Assembly: GCF_019091085.1 (NCBI RefSeq) | Contig: NZ_JAGXJY010000002.1 | Location: forward strand, 221,683-285,682 | DNA: 64,000 nt | Source: Mesorhizobium sp. GbtcB19 | GTDB lineage: Bacteria; Pseudomonadota; Alphaproteobacteria; Rhizobiales; Rhizobiaceae | Reading direction: 5' to 3' | Shown here: positions 8,464 through 17,877 of the stretch, piece by piece | How the letters are laid out: each line of letters opens with the position of its first letter | Numbering within the stretch: the first letter of the stretch is position 1 | Notes under the pieces: model-generated | The model's input: the letters and a program-made list of their open reading frames with translations, nothing else | Database searches by the model: none | What the model was told of the DNA's origin: nothing | Made by a program: the position numbers and the translations under genes

Positions 8464-10605
8464 ATGACCATCATTACCGCCGTCATCGCCTGCGGCTTGC
8501 TGTCAGTTCTGTACGCCATCTGGGCGACACGTTCGGTCCTTGCGTCCGATCAGGGCAATCAGCGCATGCAGGAAATCTCCGCGGCCATCCGCGAAGGTGC
8601 CCAGGCCTATCTGGCGCGCCAGTACACCACTATCGCCGTCGTCGGCGTCGTCGTGCTCCTGCTCGCCTGGTGGCTGCTCTCCATCACCTCGGCGATCGGC
8701 TTCCTGATCGGCGCCGTGCTTTCGGGCGCCGCCGGCTTCATCGGCATGCATGTCTCGGTGCGCGCCAACGTCCGCACCGCGCAGGCCGCGTCGAACAGCC
8801 TCGCCGCCGGCCTCGATATCGCCTTCAAGTCCGGCGCTATCACCGGCCTGCTGGTCGCGGGCCTGGCACTGCTCGGCGTCTCGATCTACTACGCTATCCT
8901 GACCGGCCCGATGGGCCTGCAGCCGAATGACCGCATCGTCATCGACTCGCTGGTCTCGCTCGGCTTCGGCGCTTCGCTGATCTCGATCTTCGCCCGTCTC
9001 GGCGGCGGCATCTTCACCAAGGGCGCGGATGTCGGCGGCGACCTCGTCGGCAAGGTCGAGGCCGGCATTCCGGAAGATGATCCGCGCAACCCGGCCACCA
9101 TCGCCGACAATGTCGGCGACAATGTCGGCGACTGCGCCGGCATGGCCGCCGACCTGTTCGAGACCTATGCGGTGACCGTCGTTGCCACCATGGTTCTGGC
9201 CTCCATTTTCTTCGGTGGCTCGGCCGCTCTGGGTGCGTCGATGCTCTATCCGCTCGCCATTTGCGGCGCCTGCATCCTGACCTCGATCGTCGGCACCTTC
9301 TTCGTCAAGCTGGGTTCCAACGGCTCGATCATGGGCGCCCTCTACAAGGGCCTGATCGTCACCGGTCTGCTGTCGATCGTCGGTCTTGCCGCCGCCACCT
9401 CCGCCACGGTCGGCTGGGGCGAGGTCGGCACCGTCGCCGGCATCGCCATCACCGGCAAGAACCTGTTCATCTGCGGCCTGATCGGCCTGCTGGTGACCGG
9501 CCTCATCGTGGTGATCACCGAATACTACACCGGCACCAACAAGCGCCCCGTGAATTCGATCGCCCAGGCGTCGGTGACCGGCCACGGCACCAACGTCATC
9601 CAGGGCCTCGCGGTCTCGCTGGAATCGACCGCGCTCCCCGCGATCGTCATCGTCGGGGGCATCATCGCCACCTACCAGCTCGGCGGCCTCTTCGGCACCG
9701 CCATCGCGGTCACCACCATGCTCGGCCTTGCCGGCATGATCGTGGCGCTCGACGCCTTCGGCCCGGTTACCGACAATGCCGGCGGCATCGCCGAAATGGC
9801 CGGTCTGCCCAAGGAAGTGCGTCACTCCACCGACGCGCTCGACGCGGTCGGCAACACCACCAAGGCGGTGACCAAGGGCTATGCCATCGGCTCCGCCGGC
9901 CTCGGCGCGCTGGTGCTGTTCGCGGCCTATTCGAACGACCTGAAATTCTTTGCCGCCAACGGCGACAAATACCCCTACTTCCAGGGCATGGGTGACGTCT
10001 CCTTCGACCTCTCCAATCCGTATGTCGTCGCAGGTCTGATCTTCGGCGGCCTGATCCCCTATCTGTTCGGCGGTATCGCGATGACCGCCGTCGGTCGTGC
10101 CGCCGGCTCGATCGTCGAGGAAGTGCGCAAGCAGTTCCGCGAGGATAAGGGCATCATGGCCGGCACCTCCAAGCCGAACTACGCGCGCGCGGTCGACATC
10201 CTGACCAGGGCGGCGATCCGGGAAATGATCATCCCGTCGCTGCTGCCGGTGCTGGCGCCGCTCGTCGTCTATTTCGGCGTGCTGCTGATCTCGGGCTCCA
10301 AGGCTTCGGCCTTCGCGGCGCTCGGCGCCTCGCTGCTCGGCGTCATCGTCAACGGCCTCTTCGTCGCCATCTCGATGACCTCCGGCGGCGGCGCCTGGGA
10401 CAACGCCAAGAAGTCGTTTGAGGACGGTTTTACCGACAAGGACGGCGTCAAGCATCTGAAGGGCTCCGAGGCGCACAAGGCCTCGGTGACGGGCGATACC
10501 GTCGGCGATCCCTACAAGGATACCGCCGGTCCGGCCGTCAACCCGGCGATCAAGATCACCAACATCGTCGCGCTTCTGCTGCTCGCCGTGCTCGCGCACG
10601 GCTGA
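8464..10605 (+). CDS. hppA: Proton-translocating membrane pyrophosphatase (K+-independent type)
   Basis: A 713-residue polytopic protein (about 16 membrane segments) that couples pyrophosphate hydrolysis to proton pumping across the inner membrane. The catalytic region is unmistakable: [18 protein letters not shown] near residue 189, then [18 protein letters not shown], and later [15 protein letters not shown]. The diagnostic GNTTKA motif near residue 463 has Lys where K+-dependent enzymes have Ala, so this should be the K+-independent class. It is monocistronic, with a strong terminator right after the gene. Confidence 0.96.
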   Translation: MTIITAVIACGLLSVLYAIWATRSVLASDQGNQRMQEISAAIREGAQAYLARQYTTIAVVGVVVLLLAWWLLSITSAIGFLIGAVLSGAAGFIGMHVSVRANVRTAQAASNSLAAGLDIAFKSGAITGLLVAGLALLGVSIYYAILTGPMGLQPNDRIVIDSLVSLGFGASLISIFARLGGGIFTKGADVGGDLVGKVEAGIPEDDPRNPATIADNVGDNVGDCAGMAADLFETYAVTVVATMVLASIFFGGSAALGASMLYPLAICGACILTSIVGTFFVKLGSNGSIMGALYKGLIVTGLLSIVGLAAATSATVGWGEVGTVAGIAITGKNLFICGLIGLLVTGLIVVITEYYTGTNKRPVNSIAQASVTGHGTNVIQGLAVSLESTALPAIVIVGGIIATYQLGGLFGTAIAVTTMLGLAGMIVALDAFGPVTDNAGGIAEMAGLPKEVRHSTDALDAVGNTTKAVTKGYAIGSAGLGALVLFAAYSNDLKFFAANGDKYPYFQGMGDVSFDLSNPYVVAGLIFGGLIPYLFGGIAMTAVGRAAGSIVEEVRKQFREDKGIMAGTSKPNYARAVDILTRAAIREMIIPSLLPVLAPLVVYFGVLLISGSKASAFAALGASLLGVIVNGLFVAISMTSGGGAWDNAKKSFEDGFTDKDGVKHLKGSEAHKASVTGDTVGDPYKDTAGPAVNPAIKITNIVALLLLAVLAHG

Positions 10606-10625
10606 GCCTACAACGCGCAAAAACG

Positions 10626-10656
10626 AAAACCGCGGGGAGAGATTCCCGCGGTTTTT
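10626..10656 (+). terminator. Intrinsic terminator after hppA
   Basis: A perfect GC-rich stem (AAACCGCGGG paired with CCCGCGGTTT) with an 8-base loop, followed by a T tract. It lies about 20 bases after the hppA stop and also sits before the convergent glycosyltransferase gene, so it may serve both directions. Confidence 0.88.
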
Positions 10657-10691
10657 ATTTGAGCGGTTGTCAGTGCGCCGGCGGCGTCGCG

Positions 10692-11687
10692 TCAGCCGGA
10701 TTTCCGATCGTCGCCCGACGCCCGGTAACGCGCCAGCAACTGGTTCAAATCCGGTTCGCCCTCCGGCATCGGCGACAGCCCTCGAACCTTGCGCAACGTC
10801 TCGACGAACCCGCCGCGCGCATGTTTGCGGCGGAACGATCGCGCTCGAGGATGAATGCCGAGCGCGGCCATCAGCCGGCGCTTGAGATAGCTGAACGGGC
10901 CGGGTTGCCGCGGCTCGGTGGCGCTCGCCAGTATCGTGGCGCGCAGCGCATCGGGTGCGCTCATCGCATCGACGAGTTCCTCCAGTTCCCGCGCATCGTC
11001 ATGCGCATAGCTGCCCTTGCGCATCCCCGAATGCAGTTTGAGCACGGTGAGATGCGGCAGCGTCGCGATCTTCGCCCCCTTGCGCCAGGCGCGGAACAGC
11101 CAGTCCTGCGAGGTTTCGCAATAGCATTGGCTGGCCGGCCGCCAGCCTCCCAGCCTCTCCAGCGCCGCGCGCCGAACAACTTGCGCGGAGCCGAAGCCGA
11201 GCGTGATGACAGGGTCGTAGAAGCCGTCCCTGCCGTTGCCGAAAATGGCGTTCCTGGCTTCGCCGCCGGCCTTGTAGTCCGGATGGATGGCCGCCCCGCG
11301 GGCGATCACGGCATCGGCTCCAGTCGCGTCGGTCCACCCCGTTGTTGCCGCCAGGTGGTCGGGAAACCACAGGTCGTCATGGTTCAGGATGGCGACGAAC
11401 CGGCCTCGCGCCCGGGCAAAGCCGATATTGTTGGGACCGGACTGCTCGCCGAAATTCACCGGCAGATCGATGTAGGAGATCCGGCTATCAGCAAACGCCG
11501 CGACCGTCGCGGCAGTGTCCGCGCGGCAGGCGTCGCCGACGACGATCGCTTCCCAGTCCTGCAATGTCTGGCCGATGACGCTCTTCAACGCTTGCCGCAA
11601 GGCTGCCGGACGGTTGTGCGTGGCGATGACGACCGACACCAGCGGCTCGATCCGCGCAGCTTGATAGGGCTGGCCGGGCAGCGTCAT
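10692..11687 (-). CDS. Glycosyltransferase family 2 protein
   Basis: A 331-residue cytosolic or membrane-associated GT-A fold transferase. The N-terminus VSVVIATHNRPAALRQALKS is the classic GT2 nucleotide-binding entry, and ILNHDDLWFPDHLAAT supplies the DxD-like metal site (here as HDD). A C-terminal part rich in Arg/Lys follows. Sugar donor and acceptor are unknown. It lies 2 bases after a cupin of the dTDP-sugar epimerase type, so the two probably act together on a surface glycan. Start chosen at the ATG of MTLPGQP, because longer frames would overlap the cupin gene. Confidence 0.88.
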   Translation of the reverse strand: MTLPGQPYQAARIEPLVSVVIATHNRPAALRQALKSVIGQTLQDWEAIVVGDACRADTAATVAAFADSRISYIDLPVNFGEQSGPNNIGFARARGRFVAILNHDDLWFPDHLAATTGWTDATGADAVIARGAAIHPDYKAGGEARNAIFGNGRDGFYDPVITLGFGSAQVVRRAALERLGGWRPASQCYCETSQDWLFRAWRKGAKIATLPHLTVLKLHSGMRKGSYAHDDARELEELVDAMSAPDALRATILASATEPRQPGPFSYLKRRLMAALGIHPRARSFRRKHARGGFVETLRKVRGLSPMPEGEPDLNQLLARYRASGDDRKSG

Positions 11688-11689
11688 GC

Positions 11690-12235
11690 CTAGACCAGCT
11701 TGTAGGGAATGTGCTCGGTATCGGGCGGCAGGCGCCAGTGGTCGGGGCTCTCGAAGGAATAGGCCTTGTCGACCATGTTGAGCACCAAAGCCGTTTCCGG
11801 TCCGAGCGAGGCGACGCCATGCCAGACGCCGGGCGGAATGACGACGAGCGCCGGCCTGACCGCGCCGACGATCTTGTGCCAGACCGCGCCGAAAGTAGGC
11901 GAGGCCTTGCGTCCGTCGAACAAGGAAATGCGCACGCTGCCGGTCGAGCAGAACAGCCGGTCCAGCGTCACCGCATGGGCATGCCAGCCGGTGACACCTC
12001 CTGGATACATGGTGCGTTGAAAAACCTGCCCTACCGGCAGGCCATCCAACCCCCACTCCGCGCGATACACCTCGGTCAGGTAGCCGGTCGCCGTGGCGAC
12101 AGGTCTGATTTCCTTGAAGGTCACGCCGTCGATCGTCGGAGGATCGATGACAAGCCAATCAGACGTCACGGTCTGGCCGTCGGGCGTGCCCGTGGCCATC
12201 CAGCCTTGCGGTACGGTGCGCTCGTTGTTGCCCAT
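11690..12235 (-). CDS. dTDP-4-dehydrorhamnose 3,5-epimerase-like cupin
   Basis: About 181 residues with an RmlC-like double-stranded beta-helix. The central part FQRTMYPGGVTGWHAHAVTL holds metal/substrate-binding histidines, and VVIPPGVWHGVASLGPE is typical of the RmlC/FdtA/WxcM cupin group. It probably isomerises or epimerises a nucleotide-linked keto-sugar, but the exact reaction cannot be told. Start placed at the ATG of MGNNERT because GGGGG lies just upstream; an ATG at 12268 has no such site. It is the first gene of a two-gene unit with the GT2 gene. Confidence 0.78.
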   Translation of the reverse strand: MGNNERTVPQGWMATGTPDGQTVTSDWLVIDPPTIDGVTFKEIRPVATATGYLTEVYRAEWGLDGLPVGQVFQRTMYPGGVTGWHAHAVTLDRLFCSTGSVRISLFDGRKASPTFGAVWHKIVGAVRPALVVIPPGVWHGVASLGPETALVLNMVDKAYSFESPDHWRLPPDTEHIPYKLV

Positions 12236-12320
12236 ATCCCAGCCCCCTGGAACTTGCCGCGAAGTCATACGTGGCTATACGGGCATAAGCAAGCGCAGCC
12301 GGCTTGCCGCCCGCTGGAAA

Positions 12321-12347
12321 CAAAAAGACCCGCCAATCGGCGGGTCC
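12321..12347 (-). terminator. Intrinsic terminator after bamE
   Basis: Read on the minus strand, an 8-bp GC stem (GACCCGCC/GGCGGGTC) with a 4-base loop is followed by TTTTTG. It is placed 30 bases beyond the bamE stop codon. Confidence 0.85.
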
Positions 12348-12378
12348 TGGCTTGTCGGGCTTTGCCGGATGGATAAAC

Positions 12379-12894
12379 TCAAGGCGTACTGCCGCCTGGG
12401 ATGCCAGGGGCGATCTTCGACGCGCCCTTGATGACCTGGCTGAGGAAGTTCTGGTCCTTGCCACCGGTCGGCGTGGTCCTCGAGATGAAGTCGAAGATCT
12501 TGCCGTCCTTGAGACCGTAATTGGCGATCTGGGTGACGCGGCTGTCGGCGCCGAAATAGACCGCCAGCACATGCTGGTCGATGATGTGCGGATTGTCGAA
12601 GGCGACGTAGCGCTTGCGCGTCTGCGAGATGTAGTAGAAGGCCTCGTTGTCGAAGGTGGCCGTCGTCGACGGCGTGCCCAGCGCCAGAAGCACCTGTTCG
12701 CGGCTCGACCCGACCGGGACCGAATCGATCGCCTGCTGGTCGATGACATAACCTTTCGTCAGCGTCTCGGTTGGATGGAGATCGCCGAACATCTTGGACG
12801 AATTGCAGGCGGAAAGCGCCGATACCACCACCAGCAGCGACGCCACGCCCACCGGGGCGGGCGCAAAGAACGACTTGAATTTCAGCGCACCCAA
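12379..12894 (-). CDS. bamE: Outer membrane assembly lipoprotein BamE (SmpA/OmlA)
   Basis: A 171-residue lipoprotein: hydrophobic signal VGVASLLVVVSALSAC with lipobox LSAC, then a BamE domain with KGYVIDQQAIDSVPVGSSRE and VLLALGTPSTTATFDNEAFY. In the family it is an accessory subunit of the beta-barrel assembly machine on the periplasmic face of the outer membrane. The start is a TTG 8 bases after GGAG; longer frames begin with residues unlike a signal peptide. It is divergent from the cytochrome chaperone gene, an arrangement conserved in rhizobia. Confidence 0.9.
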   Translation of the reverse strand: MGALKFKSFFAPAPVGVASLLVVVSALSACNSSKMFGDLHPTETLTKGYVIDQQAIDSVPVGSSREQVLLALGTPSTTATFDNEAFYYISQTRKRYVAFDNPHIIDQHVLAVYFGADSRVTQIANYGLKDGKIFDFISRTTPTGGKDQNFLSQVIKGASKIAPGIPGGSTP

Positions 12895-13011
12895 CAACAA
12901 TTCTCCATCACATCCCCGCAACTTGCGCTGGGCCGCAAAACCGGTAAACCAGCTTGCATGCCGATGCAACAAGGCCAAATCAAACAACAGGTCCCCGGGA
13001 GACCGCCCTCA

Positions 13012-13554
13012 ATGTTCCAGCGCCTTTTTGGCCGCGAACGCAATGCCAACCGCGCTATCACCGACGCGCTGTACGCACAAATCGTGGCGGCGGCGCGGCA
13101 AACATTGTTTTATTCCGACTGGAATGTGCCGGATACGCCGCTCGGCCGCTTCGAGATGCTGTCGCTGCACATGTATCTCGTCCAGCGCCGGCTGCGCGGC
13201 GAGCAAGGCGTGGCGGCCGAGGTCGCGCAGGTGCTGATCGACGAGTTCTTCCTCGACGTCGAGCATTCGCTGCGCGAGCTCGGCATCAGCGATGTCGGCG
13301 TGCCCAAACGCATGAAGAAGCTCGCGAAGATGTTTTACGGCCGCACGGCCGCTTATGACGACGCCCTCAAGCAGGACGACCGGGTGGCGCTTGCGGCGGC
13401 GCTCGCCCGCAATGTCAGGCCGGACGCCGGCGCCTGGCCGCAGGCACCGCTGCTGGCGGACTATGTTGGCGATGCCTCGCAAAAGCTTGCCGCGCAGCCT
13501 ACCGAATCGATTGCCGCCGGCACGGTCGCGTTCCCGGCCGCCGGGGCGGCGTGA
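13012..13554 (+). CDS. Ubiquinol-cytochrome c chaperone family protein
   Basis: A 180-residue protein of the CBP3/UQCC family, which helps assemble the cytochrome bc1 complex. Visible family features are the opening MFQRLFGRERNANRAI, then SLHMYLVQRRLRGEQGVAAE and DVGVPKRMKKLAKMFYGR. Size matches bacterial members. It heads a row conserved in alphaproteobacteria (chaperone, DUF177, plsX, fabH, ihfA, merR). Longer in-frame extensions upstream would cross the bamE promoter and were rejected. Confidence 0.9.
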   Translation: MFQRLFGRERNANRAITDALYAQIVAAARQTLFYSDWNVPDTPLGRFEMLSLHMYLVQRRLRGEQGVAAEVAQVLIDEFFLDVEHSLRELGISDVGVPKRMKKLAKMFYGRTAAYDDALKQDDRVALAAALARNVRPDAGAWPQAPLLADYVGDASQKLAAQPTESIAAGTVAFPAAGAA

Positions 13555-13565
13555 AGGAGGCCAGC

Positions 13566-14114
13566 ATGAAGGACCCTGAACCGCGCAGCCCGGTATCCTT
13601 TGTCGCCAATGTCGCGCGGCTGCCGCAAAAAGGCCTGCCGGTCGTCGTCGAGGCCGATGAGCGGCAGCGCGCCGCGCTTGCCGCCGAATATGATCTGCTT
13701 TCGGTCGAGCGTTACCGCGCCGAACTGCTTGTGGCTTCCTGGAAGCGCAACGGTGTCAAGGTCACCGGCCGCGTCGAGGCCGACATCACCCAGGCATGCA
13801 TCGTCACCCTGGAGCCCGTGACCGCGCATATCGACGAGCCGGTCGAAGCGCTGTTTTTGCCCGAGCAGTCCAAGCTTGGGCGCGAGGGGTTCGAAGGCGG
13901 CGGCGAGATCATCCTCGACGCCGACGGACCGGACAGCCCGGAGACGTTTTCCGGCGACAGTATCGACGTCGGCGCGCTGGCCGAACAGTTTTTCGGCCTG
14001 GCGATAGACCCCTATCCGCGCAAGCAGGGAGCCTCGCTCGACGTCGCCGGCGACGAACAGCCCGAGGAAAGCGAATTCCAGAAAAAGCTGCGTTCGCTGC
14101 TTGGAAAATCCTGA
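13566..14114 (+). CDS. DUF177 family protein (YceD-like)
   Basis: A 182-residue acidic protein of the YceD/DUF177 family. Members are linked to 23S rRNA accumulation and usually sit before rpmF/plsX. Recognisable parts are RVEADITQACIVTLEPVTAH and FFGLAIDPYPRKQGA; the Cys-containing first run is the family core. The ATG start is preferred because AAGGAGG lies at 13554-13560 just upstream; an earlier GTG at 13551 overlaps the previous stop. Note that rpmF is not between this gene and plsX here. Confidence 0.87.
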   Translation: MKDPEPRSPVSFVANVARLPQKGLPVVVEADERQRAALAAEYDLLSVERYRAELLVASWKRNGVKVTGRVEADITQACIVTLEPVTAHIDEPVEALFLPEQSKLGREGFEGGGEIILDADGPDSPETFSGDSIDVGALAEQFFGLAIDPYPRKQGASLDVAGDEQPEESEFQKKLRSLLGKS

Positions 14115-14244
14115 GAGTGGTCCGGATTTTGGAAAAGTTGGTTGTGCGCAGGCGCAAAACCGCTATTTTCGCCGAACCTTCGCGAGCCCCCTTACCTCGG
14201 CAGGCGTCCGCCGCAAGCCAGGCAAACCGTGAGAAAAGCACTAC

Positions 14245-15315
14245 GTGATCAGAATTTCCATCGATGCCATGGGCGGCGATCACGGACCGAGCGTGGTCAT
14301 CCCGGCGCTGATGACGGTCGCCATCCGCCGCCCCGACATCCGCTTCGTCATCTATGGCCGCGAGGATGTAGTGCGCCCCGAACTGGCCAAGTTCCCGAAA
14401 CTCGCCGAAGTGAGCGAATTCGTTCATTGCGAGATCGCCGTGCGCATGGACGACAAGCCGAGCCAGGCGCTGCGTCAGGGCCGCTGGAAGTCGTCGATGT
14501 GGAAGGCCGTCGAGGCGGTAAAGAGCGGTAGCGCGCAGGCCTGCATCTCGGCCGGCAATACCGGCGCGCTGATGGCGATGTCGAAATTCTGCCTGCGCAC
14601 CATGGCCACCATCGATCGTCCGGCGATCGCAGCTCTTTGGCCGACGACGCGCGGCGAAAGCGTGGTGCTCGATGTCGGCGCCACCATTGGCGCGGATGCG
14701 CATCAGCTCATCGACTTCGCCATTCTGGGCACTGGCATGGCGCGCTCGGTGTTCGGCATCGAGCGGCCGAGCGTCGGCCTGCTCAATGTCGGCGTCGAGG
14801 AGATCAAGGGCCAGGAAGAGGTCAAGGAGGCCGGCCGCATGCTGCGCGAGGCCAATATGGCTTCGATGAATTATCGCGGCTTCGTCGAAGGCGACGATAT
14901 CGGCAAGGGCACGGTCGACGTGGTGGTCACCGAGGGCTTTGCCGGCAACATCGCGCTCAAGACCGCCGAAGGCACGGCGAGGCAGATCGCCGGCTATCTG
15001 CGCGCCGCGATGAGCCGCACGCTGATGGCCAAGATCGGTTATGTCTTCGCCAAGGGTGCGTTCGACAGGCTGCGTGAGAAGATGGATGTCGGTCGCTCCA
15101 ATGGCGGCGTCTTCCTGGGATTGAACGGCATCGTGGTGAAAAGCCATGGCGGCGCCGATTCGGATGGCTTTGCGGCGGCCATCGAGCTCGGCTACGACAT
15201 GGTGCGCAACAATTTGCTTGACCGGATCGAGGCCGACCTCGATCTGTTCCATGCGCGCAACCCGACTGCCCAGGCAAACAGGAAATCCGGCGTCTCCGCC
15301 GACGCCGAGGAATAG
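14245..15315 (+). CDS. plsX: Phosphate acyltransferase PlsX
   Basis: A 356-residue peripheral membrane enzyme making acyl-phosphate from acyl-ACP, the first step in phospholipid synthesis by the PlsX/PlsY route. Hallmarks are [20 protein letters not shown] at the N-terminus, then [12 protein letters not shown] near residue 100 and [20 protein letters not shown] near 212. The start is GTG. It is separated from fabH by only 9 bases, the standard plsX-fabH pair. Confidence 0.97.
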   Translation: MIRISIDAMGGDHGPSVVIPALMTVAIRRPDIRFVIYGREDVVRPELAKFPKLAEVSEFVHCEIAVRMDDKPSQALRQGRWKSSMWKAVEAVKSGSAQACISAGNTGALMAMSKFCLRTMATIDRPAIAALWPTTRGESVVLDVGATIGADAHQLIDFAILGTGMARSVFGIERPSVGLLNVGVEEIKGQEEVKEAGRMLREANMASMNYRGFVEGDDIGKGTVDVVVTEGFAGNIALKTAEGTARQIAGYLRAAMSRTLMAKIGYVFAKGAFDRLREKMDVGRSNGGVFLGLNGIVVKSHGGADSDGFAAAIELGYDMVRNNLLDRIEADLDLFHARNPTAQANRKSGVSADAEE

Positions 15316-15324
15316 GAAAGAGCT

Positions 15325-16296
15325 TTGATCAGATCAGTCGTGCGCGGCAACGGTGCCGCGCTGCCCCGCCGCATCATGAAGAATGCCGATTTCGAAGGCA
15401 TGGTCGAGACCTCCGATGAGTGGATCGTCCAGCGCACCGGCATTCGCCAGCGCCACGTCGCGGCCGATGACGAGACGACGGCCTCGCTGGGCGAGGCGGC
15501 GGCGCGCGCCGCGCTGAGCAGCGCCGGCATGACGCCCGCCGATATCGACCTCATCATCCTGGCGACGTCGACGCCCAACAACACCTTCCCGGCGACCGCA
15601 GTCGAGATCCAGAACCGGCTCGGCATGCATCACGGCTTTGCCTTCGACATGCAGGCCGTGTGCTCCGGCTTCGTCTATGCCGTCGCCACCGCCGATCTTT
15701 ATATTCGTGGCGGCCTGGCCAAACGTGTCCTGGTGATCGGCTCGGAAACCTTCTCGCGCATCCTTGACTGGAACGATCGCTCGACCTGCGTGCTGTTCGG
15801 CGACGGCGCCGGCGCGCTGGTTCTCGAAGCGGAAGAAGGCGTCGGCGCGATCACCGATCGCGGCGTGCTGGCGGCGAGCCTGCGCTCCGACGGTGTGCAC
15901 AAGGACAAGCTTTTCGTCGACGGCGGCCCATCGACCACGGGAACCGTCGGCCATCTCAGGATGGAAGGCCGTGAGGTGTTCAAGCATGCCGTCGGCATGA
16001 TCACCGACGTCATCGAGGCGACCTTCGGCGATGCGGGCATAACGGCTGAGGACCTCGACTGGTTCGTGCCGCATCAGGCCAATAAACGGATTATTGACGC
16101 TTCCGCCAAGAAGCTCGGGATTGCCGAGCAGAAAGTGGTGGTCACCGTCGATTTACACGGTAACACCTCGGCTGCCTCGGTGCCTCTGGCGCTCTCGGTG
16201 GCCGTCGCCGACGGCCGCATCAAGAAGGGTGACCTGGTGCTTCTCGAGGCGATGGGTGGGGGTTTCACCTGGGGCGCGGTGTTGCTCCGCTGGTAA
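15325..16296 (+). CDS. fabH: 3-oxoacyl-ACP synthase III (FabH)
   Basis: A 323-residue thiolase-fold enzyme that starts fatty acid synthesis by condensing acetyl-CoA with malonyl-ACP. The catalytic triad is visible: Cys113 in [12 protein letters not shown], His250 in [10 protein letters not shown], and Asn280 in HGNTSAAS. It starts with TTG after an AGGAAAG ribosome-binding site just past the plsX stop. Length and motifs are fully normal. Confidence 0.97.
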   Translation: MIRSVVRGNGAALPRRIMKNADFEGMVETSDEWIVQRTGIRQRHVAADDETTASLGEAAARAALSSAGMTPADIDLIILATSTPNNTFPATAVEIQNRLGMHHGFAFDMQAVCSGFVYAVATADLYIRGGLAKRVLVIGSETFSRILDWNDRSTCVLFGDGAGALVLEAEEGVGAITDRGVLAASLRSDGVHKDKLFVDGGPSTTGTVGHLRMEGREVFKHAVGMITDVIEATFGDAGITAEDLDWFVPHQANKRIIDASAKKLGIAEQKVVVTVDLHGNTSAASVPLALSVAVADGRIKKGDLVLLEAMGGGFTWGAVLLRW

Positions 16297-16400
16297 GTGC
16301 CGAACGCGCCGGTTCGGTTCTTGACCTTGACGGATCAATTACTTAGGCTCTGCCTTTACCTGTATCGATTTACGTTTTTGCGAGCAGATGGGACGGTCGC

Positions 16401-16724
16401 ATGGGGGGAAAGACACTTACGCGTGCCGACCTTGCTGAAGCCGTTTACCGGAAGGTTGGTTTGTCGCGAACGGAATCGGCGGAGCTCGTCGAGGCTGTGC
16501 TGGACGAAATCTGCGAAGCCATCGTTCGTGGCGAGACGGTAAAGCTGTCGTCCTTCGCCACCTTCCATGTCCGTTCGAAGAACGAGCGCATCGGCCGCAA
16601 TCCAAAGACCGGTGAGGAAGTGCCGATCCTGCCGCGCCGGGTGATGACGTTCAAATCGTCGAATGTGCTCAAGAGCCGGATCCTGCGGTCGCACCAGAAC
16701 AGCAAGGGCAAGGGCGGCAAGTAG
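16401..16724 (+). CDS. ihfA: Integration host factor subunit alpha
   Basis: A 107-residue HU/IHF-family DNA-bending protein. Motifs are [20 protein letters not shown] at the N-terminus, the beta-arm [20 protein letters not shown], and a Lys/Gly-rich tail. It bends DNA at specific sites as a heterodimer with IhfB. The order fabH-ihfA-merR is conserved in alphaproteobacteria. Confidence 0.94.
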   Translation: MGGKTLTRADLAEAVYRKVGLSRTESAELVEAVLDEICEAIVRGETVKLSSFATFHVRSKNERIGRNPKTGEEVPILPRRVMTFKSSNVLKSRILRSHQNSKGKGGK

Positions 16725-16856
16725 TTTGCTGGCGAATGCGGTTGAAAACCGCCGGTCGTTTTGACGCTGGGCTTGAATATCGTTTCATAAATCGCTGAAA
16801 TAAGGGCCGATTCGGCATCATGCGCCGGATCGTGGTCCAGTGTGGAGGATTGGCCC

Positions 16857-17396
16857 ATGGACAAGAGTCCCGACGCTTTCCGCACCATCAGCGAAGTCGC
16901 GGAAGATCTCGATCTGCCGCAGCACGTGCTGCGTTTCTGGGAGACGCGGTTCACCCAGATCAAGCCGATGAAGCGCGGCGGCGGCCGCCGCTACTACCGG
17001 CCGCAGGACGTCGAACTGATCAAGGGCATCAGGCATATGCTCTACGATCAGGGCTATACGATCAAAGGCGTGCAGAAGCTGCTGCGCGAGAACGGCAACC
17101 ATTTTCTGGTCGCCATCGGCAATGGCGACATGGCCGCCGTGGAGGCGATCGCCCAGCGCCGCCAGGCCGAACAGGTGCCGCTGACGGCGGCCGCGCAACC
17201 GCGCGGCGACGAGGATGCGTTGGTCGGCCAGCCGAAGGTGAAGCCCAGCCGCCGTTTCTTCGGCCTCGGCAAGAGCGACGACGAAGGCCCGGTTCAACCT
17301 GACGCTTCGAAATTGTCGCGCGACAACCGCGCCTTGCTGCAGGAGGCGCTGTTCGACCTCCTGGAATGCAAACGCCTACTCGACCAGGTTCGCTGA
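16857..17396 (+). CDS. MerR family transcriptional regulator
   Basis: A 179-residue regulator with an N-terminal winged-helix of MerR type: [20 protein letters not shown], then WETRF and [20 protein letters not shown]. The C-terminal half lacks an obvious metal-binding Cys set and ends in a helical region, so its signal is unknown. The ATG start is chosen because GGAGG lies 8 bases upstream; a GTG at 16842 overlaps that site. Position after ihfA is conserved across rhizobia. Confidence 0.9.
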   Translation: MDKSPDAFRTISEVAEDLDLPQHVLRFWETRFTQIKPMKRGGGRRYYRPQDVELIKGIRHMLYDQGYTIKGVQKLLRENGNHFLVAIGNGDMAAVEAIAQRRQAEQVPLTAAAQPRGDEDALVGQPKVKPSRRFFGLGKSDDEGPVQPDASKLSRDNRALLQEALFDLLECKRLLDQVR

Positions 17397-17492
17397 CCGG
17401 CCGTCATTTAACTTGCCTCCGCTGCGCCTCAACGTGCCGGAACTGGCGCTTCGCCCATGCGTTAGCCTTGTCCAAGAGAAGGACAATGCAGC

Positions 17493-17795
17493 ATGGCATC
17501 GTTTTCGACCCTTTCCGATCTTGATCTCGACAGGCAAGTCGCAAAGCTCTCGCGGCAACTGAACGATCTCAAGAAAGTCCTGGCTAGGCGCGGCGACGCT
17601 TATTACGAGGACGGTCGCGAGGCGGCATCCGACTATTATTCGGAGCTCGCCGATCGCCTGCATGAGACGCTGCCTGCGATCAGGCGCAAAGGCAGGGCGC
17701 TCGAACGGACGGCGCGCGACCACCCGGCAACGGCCGCTGCTGTCGGCCTGGTCGTGGTCGGGCTGCTTGCTGGGCTGCTCATCAGCAGGCGCTGA
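17493..17795 (+). CDS. Membrane-anchored DUF883/YqjD-like protein
   Basis: A 100-residue protein with a long amphipathic helix (residues 10-75, probable coiled coil) and one C-terminal membrane segment AAAVGLVVVGLLAGLLISRR. This layout is typical of the ElaB/YqjD/DUF883 group, some of which tether ribosomes to the inner membrane in stationary phase. Function here is inferred from fold only. The start has AGAAGGA 8-14 bases upstream. Confidence 0.72.
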   Translation: MASFSTLSDLDLDRQVAKLSRQLNDLKKVLARRGDAYYEDGREAASDYYSELADRLHETLPAIRRKGRALERTARDHPATAAAVGLVVVGLLAGLLISRR

Positions 17796-17818
17796 TCGTT
17801 TCGACGAGCTATGAAACA

Positions 17819-17851
17819 GAAATGGCGGCCGTCCCTGACGGTCGCCATTTC
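17819..17851. terminator. Bidirectional hairpin between convergent genes
   Basis: AAATGGCG and CGCCATTT pair around an inner GNCCGTC/GACGG stem, giving a hairpin between the DUF883-like gene and the convergent ATP-grasp gene. The T tract is short, so termination strength is uncertain. Confidence 0.55.
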
Positions 17852-17877
17852 CGTCTCATTCGGCTGCGCGCGGTTTG

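Noticed and set aside
8244..8519. Short minus-strand frames in the hppA leader
   Set aside because: No homology, poor starts, overlap the hppA ATG.
8503..10620. 705-codon minus-strand frame opposite hppA
   Set aside because: Shadow of a GC-rich gene with an unmistakable pyrophosphatase on the plus strand.
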